A stretch of DNA of 9,354 bases from Acidimicrobiia bacterium (GTDB lineage: Bacteria > Actinomycetota > Acidimicrobiia > Acidimicrobiales > Ilumatobacteraceae): assembly GCA_009926705.1 (NCBI GenBank), contig RFOJ01000027.1, forward strand, positions 1 to 9,354, given 5' to 3'. A program made the position numbers and the translations under genes. The notes beneath the pieces are model-generated. The model was given only the letters and a program-made list of their open reading frames with translations, had not been told where the DNA came from and made no database searches. Shown here one piece after another: positions 1 through 6,510 of the stretch (position 1 is the first letter of the stretch; the number at the start of each line of letters is the position of its first letter).

Positions 1-409
1 CACGTACGGCGGCATGGGTCGCCACGGCGGTGGAGCGTTCAGCGGCAAAGACCCCTCGAAGGTCGACCGCTCTGCTGCGTACGCCGCTCGCTGGGTGGCC
101 AAGCACGTGGTGGCGTCCGGCGCTGCACGTCGTTGCGAAGTGCAGGTGGCCTACGCCATCGGTATGGCGCAGCCCGTCAGCATCCTCGTGGAAACGTTCG
201 GCACGAACAAGATCGAAGAGACGAAGATCGAGCAAGCCGTTCGCGACACGTTCGACCTGCGTCCTGCTGCGATCGTGCGCGACCTCGACCTGAAGCGCCC
301 GATCTACCGCAAGACTGCGGCGTACGGTCACTTCGGACGTAACGATCCCGCGTTCACGTGGGAGCAGTTGTCGCGCCTCGACGCGTTCCGCAAGGCCGCC
401 AAGCTCTAA
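1..409 (+). CDS. metK: S-adenosylmethionine synthetase, C-terminal part (5' end outside window)
   Basis: MetK makes S-adenosylmethionine from methionine and ATP in the cytoplasm. The frame is open from base 2 with no start in the window, so the gene enters from the left, and it ends at TAA 407-409. About 135 C-terminal residues are visible. They begin in the conserved run TYGGMGRHGGGAFSGKDPSK, which holds the Gly-rich HGGGAFSGKD loop of the active site. The typical tail blocks follow: VQVAYAIGMAQPVS, FDLRP and KTAAYGHFGR. The last residues (TWEQLSRLDAFRKAAKL) match a normal MetK C-terminus, so the gene looks complete at this end. The ATG at base 14 is an internal methionine, not a start. metK directly upstream of priA is a common actinobacterial arrangement. 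Confidence 0.96.
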   Translation, partial: TYGGMGRHGGGAFSGKDPSKVDRSAAYAARWVAKHVVASGAARRCEVQVAYAIGMAQPVSILVETFGTNKIEETKIEQAVRDTFDLRPAAIVRDLDLKRPIYRKTAAYGHFGRNDPAFTWEQLSRLDAFRKAAKL

Positions 410-411
410 GT

Positions 412-474
412 CGCCACACGACTTCATCGGTGCGGCTTCGCCACACCACGTCTTTGGTGTGGCTTCGCCACACC
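412..474. repeat. Degenerate 27-bp tandem repeat with three overlapping hairpins
   Basis: In the metK-priA spacer, 412-438 and 439-465 align over 27 bp with 5 mismatches, and a third partial copy starts at 466. Three hairpins can be drawn. Hairpin A (429-447) has an 8-bp stem with one mismatch and loop TTC. Hairpin C (440-463) has a perfect 9-bp stem with loop CGTCTT. Hairpin B (456-474, GGTGTGGCTTCGCCACACC) has a perfect 8-bp stem with loop TTC. C overlaps both A and B, so it excludes them. No T-run follows B, so a classical Rho-independent terminator is not supported. Possible roles are mRNA 3'-end protection of metK, attenuation of priA, or a dispersed REP-like element; none is proven. Confidence 0.7.
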
Positions 475-500
475 GTGCGCCTACTCTCGTGGGTGCCGTG

Positions 501-2293
501 ATGCGAATTGCCCGTGTGGTCGTCGACGTCACGGGGGTCGATAAACCATTCGACTACTTGATTCCCGACTCGCTCGCTGACGCGGTCGTGGTCGGCGCGC
601 GGGTGCGTGTGCCATTGCATCGTCGTGAAGTACCCGGTTGGGTGATGGCGCTCTTAGCGCCTGACGACATCGGCGTCGATATGGCGCGTTTGCTACCAAT
701 CCGAAAAGTCACGTCAGTCGGCCCGGCAGCTGACGTCGTTGATCTCGTTGAGTGGGCGAGCGTGCGATGGGCGTCCCGACGGCGACCGTTCTTCGTTTCG
801 GCATCTCCGCCGAAAGCAGTCGCACGACTCGTCGCCCCGAGGTACTCGCCGCGTGCAGCACGCCCGGCAGAGAACAGGAAAGAGTCGGGCGAGGTCGCTT
901 CGGGCGCAATCGACAAGAGTCGGGCGAGGTCGCTTCGGGCGCAATCGACGCTGAAGCCGTCGCCACACTTTTTGGTCGCGGTGGCGGGGTAGTGCGCTGT
1001 GGCCCGTCGTCAACGGGTGTCGACGTCGTACGTGCCGCTGCTGCGCTCGGACCTGTGCTTGTCGTGGTTCCCACGATCGTGCGGGCGCGCAGGTTGGCCG
1101 CCGAGTGTCGTCGGTATTCGCATACGACCGCCGTGCTGCCAGACGACTGGGTGGCCGCAGCTTCGGGTGTCGACGTGGTGGTCGGGGCCAGGTCAGCGGT
1201 ATGGGCGAGCGTGCCGTCGCTCGCTGCAATCATCGTGGTCGACGAGCACGACGACACCCTGCAAGAAGAGCGGTCACCCACGTGGCACGCGCGTGAAGTG
1301 GCGATTGAACGGGCGAGGCGAGCGGGTGTTCCGTGTCTTCTCGTGTCTGCGGTGCCAACGGTGTCGGCGACCCACTGGGCGCAAGACCGTGTCGTCGCTG
1401 TCAGCGATGCCTCGCGGTGGCCAATCGTTCGCGTCATCGACCGAAACGCTGACGAGCGCTGGGCATCGTCGCTCGTTACCGGTCCGCTCATCCAGCTGCT
1501 GCGCGACCACAGCAAGCGGGTGGTGTGCGTGCTGAACGTGAAGGGACGGGCGCGCGCAATGGCGTGCGACTCCTGTCGTGCGGTGGCTCGATGCGAATTC
1601 TGCGGTGCTGCGGTTGCCCAGACGCACGAGCACGAGTTTGACTGCCCGCGTTGTGAGGCGCGACGGCCCGCCGTGTGTCTCTCGTGCGGGTCACAGAAGA
1701 TGCGGGCCATCCGGATCGGCATTACGCGCCTGCGCGACGAGCTTGAGGCAGCAGCAGGGCGGTCGGTGCAGGAAGTGAAGCCGACAACCGAAGCCATCGA
1801 TGCCCGGACGAACGTGTTTGTCGGAACCGAAGCCGTGTTGCATCGCATTGACCGAGCCGACGCCGTGGTGTTCCTCGACCTTGACTCCGAGCTCTTGGCC
1901 CCGCGCTTTCGTGCGAGCGAACAAGCACTCGACCTGCTGTTGCACGGGGCACGCCTGGTGCCCGACGGCGAACTCGTCGTGCAGACCACCGTGCCGAACC
2001 ACGAAGTGTTGGTAGCGCTCGCTGCTCGCGACTTTTCGGCCCATCAGGCCGCCGAGGCAGCGCGACGGCGCCGATTGTCGTTGCCGCCGTTCGGAGCGCT
2101 CGCTGAAATCAGCGGGGCAGGCACGAACGATGCAGTCGCGCATCTGCGTGGTTCGTTGCTCGTGCAAGTGGCGGGTAATGACGAGCGGGCGTTGGTGCGC
2201 GCAGCGACATGGGATGCACTCAGCGAAGCGCTGCTCACCGTGCCGAAGGGTAAACAGCGAGTGCGAGTGGCGGTCGACCCGGCCCGCGCGTAA
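501..2293 (+). pseudogene. priA: Primosomal protein N' (PriA), frame broken by a 35-bp tandem duplication
   Basis: PriA reloads the replication machinery at stalled forks. The first frame starts at ATG 501 (GTG 498 is possible) with MRIARVVVDV and the N-terminal DNA-binding domain (FDYLIPDSL, GARVRVPLHRREVPGW). It passes the conserved LVEWASVRWASRRRPFF/SASPP stretch and then runs into TAG 990-992 in an alien frame. The rest lies in the +2 frame. It has VVDEHDD (near 1241), eight cysteines in CxxC pairs for two zinc ions (codons 1565-1687), the block GTEAVLHRIDRADAVVFLDLD, and TAA 2291-2293. Removing one 35-bp copy (880-949) joins the halves into 585 aa with the linker NRKESGEVASGAIDAEAVAT. 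No GxGKT Walker A loop is visible and DEEH reads DEHD, as in other actinobacterial PriA proteins thought to lack helicase activity. A loss of priA would be serious, so the break may be an assembly error. Confidence 0.9.
880..949. repeat. Perfect 35-bp tandem duplication inside priA
   Basis: Bases 880-914 are repeated exactly at 915-949 (each begins AAGAGTCGGGCG and ends GCAATCGAC). Flanking bases differ on both sides (879 A against 914 C; 950 G against 915 A), so the repeat is exactly two units with no microhomology. 35 is not a multiple of three. Upstream priA codons start at positions divisible by 3, downstream ones at positions with remainder 2, and subtracting 35 brings them into register. 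The duplication falls near PriA residue 127, in the poorly conserved linker between the DNA-binding domain and the helicase-like core. Confidence 0.97.
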
Positions 2294-2347
2294 GGGTGCG
2301 CCGCATCGAGGAGAGCCCGCGCGTAGGTGTGCGCCGCGTTTGCGCCT
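2282..2347. repeat. Degenerate 33-bp repeat at the priA stop codon
   Basis: Bases 2282-2304 (GCCCGCGCGTA...) recur at 2315-2337 with 2 mismatches in 23, an offset of 33 bp. The first copy contains the last priA codons and its TAA stop. The second lies in the 52-bp spacer between the convergent priA and methyltransferase genes and runs up to the methyltransferase stop (TAG on the minus strand, 2348-2346). It looks like an old, decaying tandem duplication of the priA tail. GC-rich inverted elements overlap it (GCGC at 2331-2334 and 2342-2345), but there is no T-run, so I do not call a terminator. Confidence 0.65.
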
Positions 2348-2951
2348 AAGCGCGAGTCACGTGCAAGACGCGGTATCCCTGCTTGCTCGCATGTCGCTCG
2401 ACGGTGTAGCCCTCGCCGACCAACCACTTGGCGAGGGAGTCAGATCCGAGGTTCTTGTGCACCACCAAGTCGGCGGCGCCGCCAGGCACGAGTCGTGGCA
2501 ACCACTCGTTCAGCAGTTGATGCAGTGCTTCTTTGCCCACACGTATCGGCGGGTTCGACCACATGGCATCGAACCGCACATCGCCCGGCACCTCACTCGG
2601 CAGCGCGACGCGCACGTTCGAGAGCTTGTTGAGTGCCACGCTCGCACGTGTCGTGTCGAGTGCGCGCTCGTTGACGTCAACTGCCCACACGACCGCGTCG
2701 GGTCGGAGCATCGCGAGCGCGACAGCAATCGCGCCGCCGCCGCAACCGAGATCAAGCAACGTTCCGCCAGTTGGTATGTCGGCGTTCTCGATCAAGACGC
2801 GCGTACCCCAGTCGAGTTCTCCTTGGTTGAACACGCCACGATCGCCAGCAAGCAACATCTTCAATGAGCGAACCTTCACTTCGTGCGTGGACGGCGTCGA
2901 TGCTGAAGACGGTTGCGACGTGAAGTAGTGGTCAGACGTCGACATGGTCAT
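2346..2951 (-). CDS. Class I SAM-dependent methyltransferase (RsmC/RlmG-like)
   Basis: The protein (201 aa) transfers a methyl group from S-adenosylmethionine, probably to a guanine N2 of ribosomal RNA, judging by family resemblance. The N-terminus has HYFTSQPSS and DRGVFNQGELDWGTRVLIE (about residues 37-55), typical of the small-subunit methyltransferase (MTS) domain. The SAM-binding motif LDLGCGGG is at 66-73, the acidic loop VDVNE at 91-95, and the catalytic NPPIR at 133-137. The RsmC and RlmG proteins of E. coli carry an extra N-terminal half that is missing here; single-domain versions are common in actinobacteria. The start may be ATG 2951 or ATG 2945. The gene is convergent with priA and divergent from def with only 17 bp between starts, so its promoter must overlap def or lie in the short gap. 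The target base is unknown. Confidence 0.85.
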   Translation of the reverse strand: MTMSTSDHYFTSQPSSASTPSTHEVKVRSLKMLLAGDRGVFNQGELDWGTRVLIENADIPTGGTLLDLGCGGGAIAVALAMLRPDAVVWAVDVNERALDTTRASVALNKLSNVRVALPSEVPGDVRFDAMWSNPPIRVGKEALHQLLNEWLPRLVPGGAADLVVHKNLGSDSLAKWLVGEGYTVERHASKQGYRVLHVTRA

Positions 2952-2954
2952 CGG

Positions 2955-2960
2955 TAGCCT
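2955..2960 (+). promoter_or_regulatory. Possible -10 element for leaderless def transcript
   Basis: TAGCCT fits the actinobacterial -10 pattern TANNNT and ends 8 bases before the GTG start of def at 2969. This spacing would put transcription start at or next to the GTG, giving an mRNA without a 5' leader. It agrees with the lack of a clear ribosome binding site. No convincing -35 box is seen. A pattern this short can occur by chance. Confidence 0.35.
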
Positions 2961-2968
2961 TACACAGC

Positions 2969-3490
2969 GTGACGTACGAAATTCGCACCTTCGGCGACCC
3001 CGTGCTGAAAGCCGTTGCCGAGCCCGTCAACAACATTGACGAAAAACTCGTGCGTCTCACCGACGAAATGTTCGACGTGATGTACAACGCGCCCGGCATC
3101 GGTCTCGCAGCCCCGCAGATTGGAGTGCAGCGCCAGGTGTTCGTCTACGACATTGACGAAGAGCGCAAGGTGATTCTCAACCCGCAGATTGTGGAGTCGA
3201 GCGGAGAGTGGGTGTACGACGAAGGTTGCCTCTCAATCCCCGGGCTGTACGTGGAGATGCTTCGCCCGAAGAAGGTGCTGGTGCGAGGCATCAACCTCGA
3301 TGGCAACCAAGTGGAATTCGAAGCCGACGAGCTCTTGGCAAGGCTCTTCCAGCACGAGATCGACCACCTCAACGGAGTGCTGATGTTTGACCGCATGACG
3401 CCCGACCAGCGCAAAGAAGCCGTGAAGCTCTACCGAGCGCGCGAAGGGCAACCCAAAGACGCTGAGCCGTATCACCTGAAGCTGGTGTGA
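2969..3490 (+). CDS. def: Peptide deformylase
   Basis: This cytoplasmic metalloenzyme removes the formyl group from the N-terminal methionine of new proteins. The 173-aa product has all three signature motifs: GIGLAAPQ (residues 43-50), EGCLS (85-89) and QHEIDH (128-133). Cys87, His129 and His133 would bind the metal, and Glu130 would be the catalytic base. The length is normal for the bacterial enzyme. The start is GTG 2969, giving MTYEIRTFGDPVL, the usual N-terminus; no good ribosome binding site lies in front of it. The stop is TGA 3488-3490. fmt follows after 28 bp on the same strand, the classical def-fmt pairing, so the two are probably cotranscribed. Confidence 0.97.
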   Translation: MTYEIRTFGDPVLKAVAEPVNNIDEKLVRLTDEMFDVMYNAPGIGLAAPQIGVQRQVFVYDIDEERKVILNPQIVESSGEWVYDEGCLSIPGLYVEMLRPKKVLVRGINLDGNQVEFEADELLARLFQHEIDHLNGVLMFDRMTPDQRKEAVKLYRAREGQPKDAEPYHLKLV

Positions 3491-3518
3491 CGCAGACACC
3501 AACCCGACCGGCCCCGCA

Positions 3519-4473
3519 GTGAGCACGCTGGCACCACTGCCGACTGGGGCAGCCCGTCGCATCGTCTATTTCGGCACGCCTGAAGTTGCGGTGCCACCGC
3601 TGCGGGCGCTCGTGGCTGCCGGTGTCGAAGTCGCGCTCGTCGTCACTCGGGTCGACAAACGTCGCGGCCGCGGGTCGAACCTCTCGCCGAGCCCCGTGAA
3701 AGCAGCAGCACTTGAGCTCGGCCTGCGGGTGAGCCACACCATGACTGATGCCCTTACAGTCGGCGCCGATCTCGGTGTCGTGGTGGCGTACGGGCGGATC
3801 ATTCCTGTTGATGTGCTCACGAAGTTGCCGATGATCAATGTGCACTTCTCGCTCTTGCCGCGCTGGCGTGGCGCGGCTCCGGTCGAGCGTGCCCTCATGG
3901 CTGGCGACACGGAAACCGGCATCTGCATCATGCGCGTGGAGGAGGGCCTCGACACTGGTGTGGTCTACGACCGCGTCACAATGCCGATTCGTGATGACCA
4001 CACACTCACGACGCTGCGGGCAGAACTGGTCGATGCTGCGCTCATGCCGTTGGTGCGCGCAGTGACGCAAGGGTGTGGGGCGGGAGAGCCGCAACGAGGC
4101 GAACCGACGCATGCAGCCAAGATTGATCCGAGCGAATTGCAGATTCGCTGGGGTGCGAACGCAGCAGATTCGCTGGGGTGCGAACGCACGCGACATCGTG
4201 TCGCTCACCAAGTTGGAGACTGCATGGTTCATGCTCTCCGGCAAACGAGTGCGAGTGCTCGCTGCACGAGCGGCTGTTGCCGTCAGTCGCACGACACCCG
4301 ACGCAGTCGGCACGCTTGCTGCGGGGTCGGTCGTGCGCATCGACGCTGACGGAGTCACGGTGGCGTGCGGTGATGGGGCAGTCACGCTGCTCACCGTGCA
4401 GCCCGAGGCCAAGAACGCGATGTCGGCCTCGGCGTGGGCCAACGGGGCGCGACTGCCTTCGTCGTTAGCCTGA
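3519..4473 (+). pseudogene. fmt: Methionyl-tRNA formyltransferase, frame broken by a 25-bp tandem duplication
   Basis: Fmt formylates initiator Met-tRNA using 10-formyl-tetrahydrofolate. From GTG 3519 the frame gives IVYFGTPEVAVPPLRAL, then the catalytic block INVHFSLLPRWRGAAPVERA (Asn107, His109) and EEGLDTG with Asp145. These correspond to Asn106, His108 and Asp144 of the E. coli enzyme. After HAAKIDPSELQIRWGANA the frame is lost in the second copy of a 25-bp repeat (4139-4188) and ends at 4349. The C-terminal tRNA-binding domain (ARDIVSLTKLETAWFMLSGK to ASAWANGARLPSSLA) continues in the +1 frame to TGA 4471-4473. Removing one copy gives 309 aa, the usual Fmt length. As read, the product would keep the catalytic domain but lose the C-terminal domain. 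The gene sits 28 bp after def, and hisG starts 7 bp after its stop. Confidence 0.92.
4139..4188. repeat. Perfect 25-bp tandem duplication inside fmt
   Basis: Bases 4139-4163 are repeated exactly at 4164-4188 (each begins GCAGATTCGCTG and ends GCGAACGCA). The bases outside differ (4138 T against 4163 A; 4189 C against 4164 G), so there is no microhomology. 25 leaves a remainder of one on division by three, which accounts exactly for the shift from the frame of GTG 3519 to the frame ending at 4473. Each unit contains the small inverted repeat TTCGC-TGGGGT-GCGAA. The insertion falls at about Fmt residue 208, near the border of linker and C-terminal domain. Confidence 0.97.
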
Positions 4474-4480
4474 CACTCTC

Positions 4481-5353
4481 ATGTTGCGACTTGTCCTGCC
4501 CAAAGGCTCGCTCGAAGCCGCGACGTTCGACCTCTTTGACGCCGCCGACCTGACGGTCAAGCGCTCGTCGCAGGTCGACTATCGGGCGTCAATTGCCGAC
4601 CCGCGCATCGACGAAGTGCGCATCCTGCGGCCGCAGGAGATTCCGACGTACGTCGCCGAAGGGCTCTTTGACATCGGCATCACCGGTCGTGATTGGATCG
4701 AAGAGACGGGGAGCGTCGTCGAATCGCTCGGCAAACTGAACTACTCCAAGGCCACCAACGACCCTGTCCGCATCGTGGTGGCGGTGGCGAACGACTCGAA
4801 GTTCCAGAAAGTCGCCGACTTGCCGCGAGGCGTGCGAGTGACGAGCGAATACCCGCGACTCACGAAGAAGTTCTTCCAAGACCACGGCATTGAGGCCGAC
4901 GTGAGGCTCTCGTACGGAGCAAGTGAAGCCAAGATTCCTGACATTGCCGACTGTGTCGTCGATCTCACCGAAACCGGTCGGGCGTTGCGTGCTGCGGGCC
5001 TGCGCATCATCGACACCATCATCACCAGCCACACCGAGTTGATCGCCAACCCTGCATCGTTCGCCGACCCCAAGAAACGTCACGCAATGCAGCAGTTGCT
5101 CACGCTGCTCGAGGGCGCACTCGAAGCCCGCGGCAAGGTGCTCGTCAAACTGAACGTCAGCGACGCAAGTTATGCGGCGGTGCTGAAGGTGCTGCCTGCG
5201 GCAAAGTCTCCGACAGTCTCGAAACTTGCGTCGGGCGACTGGGCGGTCGAGTCTGTGGTGGAAAAGCGACTCGTCAACACGGTGATCCCAGCCCTCAAAG
5301 ATGCGGGTGCCACCGACATTCTCGAGCTGCCAATCTCCAAGATCATCCACTAG
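4481..5353 (+). CDS. hisG: ATP phosphoribosyltransferase, long form
   Basis: HisG joins ATP and phosphoribosyl pyrophosphate in the first step of histidine synthesis. The 290-aa product starts at ATG 4481 with LRLVLPKGSLEAATFDLF. It carries DIGITGRDWIEE (residues 64-75), EYPRLTKKFF (123-132) and the PRPP-binding region GASEAKIPDIADCVVDLTETG (146-166). A C-terminal part of about 80 residues (near 210-290) corresponds to the regulatory domain of the long, histidine-inhibited form, so no HisZ partner should be needed. The gene begins 7 bp after the fmt stop and is probably transcribed with def-fmt. No his attenuator or other his gene is visible in the window. Its frame is intact, unlike fmt just upstream. 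Confidence 0.97.
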   Translation: MLRLVLPKGSLEAATFDLFDAADLTVKRSSQVDYRASIADPRIDEVRILRPQEIPTYVAEGLFDIGITGRDWIEETGSVVESLGKLNYSKATNDPVRIVVAVANDSKFQKVADLPRGVRVTSEYPRLTKKFFQDHGIEADVRLSYGASEAKIPDIADCVVDLTETGRALRAAGLRIIDTIITSHTELIANPASFADPKKRHAMQQLLTLLEGALEARGKVLVKLNVSDASYAAVLKVLPAAKSPTVSKLASGDWAVESVVEKRLVNTVIPALKDAGATDILELPISKIIH

Positions 5354-5389
5354 TTGCGCGCGGTGCCCTCTCGGCGTGAAGATAGACGG

Positions 5390-6481
5390 GTGAGCGCTGC
5401 CAGCACCACTGACCGTGAGGCGGTCGTCGCGGCACCAAAGTCGCTCCTGCACGATCATCTCGACGGCGGCCTACGCGTCGACACCATTCTCGAGATCAGC
5501 GACGAGATTGGTCACACACCTCGGCTGCCCACCACCGAAAAGGCGGCACTGCAGGCGTGGTTCACTGCCGGTGCAGAAGCACGCGACCTGCTGAAGTACC
5601 TCGCGACGTTCGAGCACACGATTGCCTGCATGCAGAGCGAAGCCCACATCGAGCGCGTGGCGTATGAGGCCGTCACCGATTTGGCGAACGATGGGGTGGT
5701 GTATGCCGAGATTCGCTACGCGCCCGAGCTACATGCCTTGCCGTTTGCCGCGAGTGCCGATGCGATAGCGGCTGGCTTCAGGCGCGCCGAGAAAGATGCG
5801 GCATCACGGGGCAAGTTCATCAGTGCGCACATCATCGTGTGCGCGATGCGAACCGAAAAACGCTCGCTCGAAGTGGCTCAGTTCGTTGACGCACATCGGC
5901 ATCGTGAACCAAAAGTCGTGTCGTTCGATTTGGCGGGAGCGGAGACTGGCTGGCCGCCAAGCCTGCACGCCGAAGCATTGGCATTCGCACGGTCACGTCA
6001 CCTCAACATCACAATCCATGCGAGCGAGCCACCCGACCTCGAACTCATCAGCGATGCACTCACGCACGGCGCTCACCGCATCGGTCACGGTGTTCGTCTC
6101 AACCGCGACACGACGAGCCTTGGCGATGGTTCGCTGCGGCTCGGGCCGCTCGCGCAGTTCGTGCTCGACCGTCAAGTGCACCTGGAGATGGCACCGACGT
6201 GCAACACGCAGATTGGTGCAGTGAATGCAGTCAGCGAGCACCCGATTGGGCCGTTCTTGCGTCACGGCTTTAATGTGAGCGTGAACACCGACAATCGACT
6301 GATGAGCAAAGTCTCGCCATCGAGTGAGATGCATGCTGTGGCAACTGCCTTCGGGCTGTCATGGGCCGAAGTAGGTCGACTTGTTGAAAATGCCATCTCG
6401 TCGGGCTTCGCGCCGTTCGAACTTCGACAGCGCATTCTGCGCGACGTGGTGCGCCCGGCGTACGCGCGTCTGGCTGCCTAG
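5390..6481 (+). CDS. add: Adenosine deaminase
   Basis: Adenosine deaminase converts adenosine or deoxyadenosine to inosine forms in purine salvage. From GTG 5390 the protein has 363 aa, normal for bacterial Add. The zinc site starts with LLHDHLDGG (His21, His23). The catalytic segment reads IHASEP (His210, Glu213), where most family members have HAGE. IGHG follows with His233, then VNTDNRLMS with Asp301 and Asn302; the TDN form rather than TDD is, as I recall it, usual in actinobacterial Add. The key zinc and catalytic residues are therefore present. A TTG at 5354, just after the hisG stop, would add 12 residues without family resemblance, so GTG 5390 is preferred. The gap from hisG is 36 bp, so cotranscription is possible. 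It is convergent with the unassigned minus-strand gene 29 bp downstream. Confidence 0.94.
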   Translation: MSAASTTDREAVVAAPKSLLHDHLDGGLRVDTILEISDEIGHTPRLPTTEKAALQAWFTAGAEARDLLKYLATFEHTIACMQSEAHIERVAYEAVTDLANDGVVYAEIRYAPELHALPFAASADAIAAGFRRAEKDAASRGKFISAHIIVCAMRTEKRSLEVAQFVDAHRHREPKVVSFDLAGAETGWPPSLHAEALAFARSRHLNITIHASEPPDLELISDALTHGAHRIGHGVRLNRDTTSLGDGSLRLGPLAQFVLDRQVHLEMAPTCNTQIGAVNAVSEHPIGPFLRHGFNVSVNTDNRLMSKVSPSSEMHAVATAFGLSWAEVGRLVENAISSGFAPFELRQRILRDVVRPAYARLAA

Positions 6482-6510
6482 CTCTGCGTCGTCGGGCGTC
6501 GGTGTCTCGT

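Noticed and set aside
429..474. Rho-independent terminator after metK
   Set aside because: Stable hairpins exist, but none is followed by a run of T, so termination is not supported by sequence.
880..949. CRISPR array or transposon target-site duplication
   Set aside because: There are only two head-to-tail copies with no spacer and no inserted element between them, so neither fits. The same holds for 4139-4188 and 7474-7555.
709..1989. 426-aa open frame on the minus strand across priA
   Set aside because: It is rich in Ser, Arg and Thr with no recognisable domain, and lies opposite a strongly recognisable PriA. Long antisense frames are expected in GC-rich DNA.
752..2293. A separate gene starting at ATG 752 for the PriA core
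   Set aside because: The first 40 or so codons from 752 are the out-of-frame reading of the true PriA N-terminal part. The frames meet exactly at the duplication, so it is one broken gene.
3369..4442. 357-aa minus-strand open frame across def and fmt
   Set aside because: It has His/Arg/Ser-rich composition and no motif, and lies opposite clear def and fmt sequence; a shadow frame.
4075..4473. A separate 132-aa gene covering the Fmt C-terminal domain
   Set aside because: It is the downstream half of fmt. Its first residues are the alternative frame of upstream fmt sequence.
5354..5389. TTG start at 5354 for adenosine deaminase
   Set aside because: It would add 12 residues (LRAVPSRREDRR) unlike the family and immediately follow the hisG stop; GTG 5390 gives a normal N-terminus.
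4589..5458. 289-aa minus-strand open frame across hisG
   Set aside because: It overlaps nearly all of an intact hisG, and its composition shows no domain.
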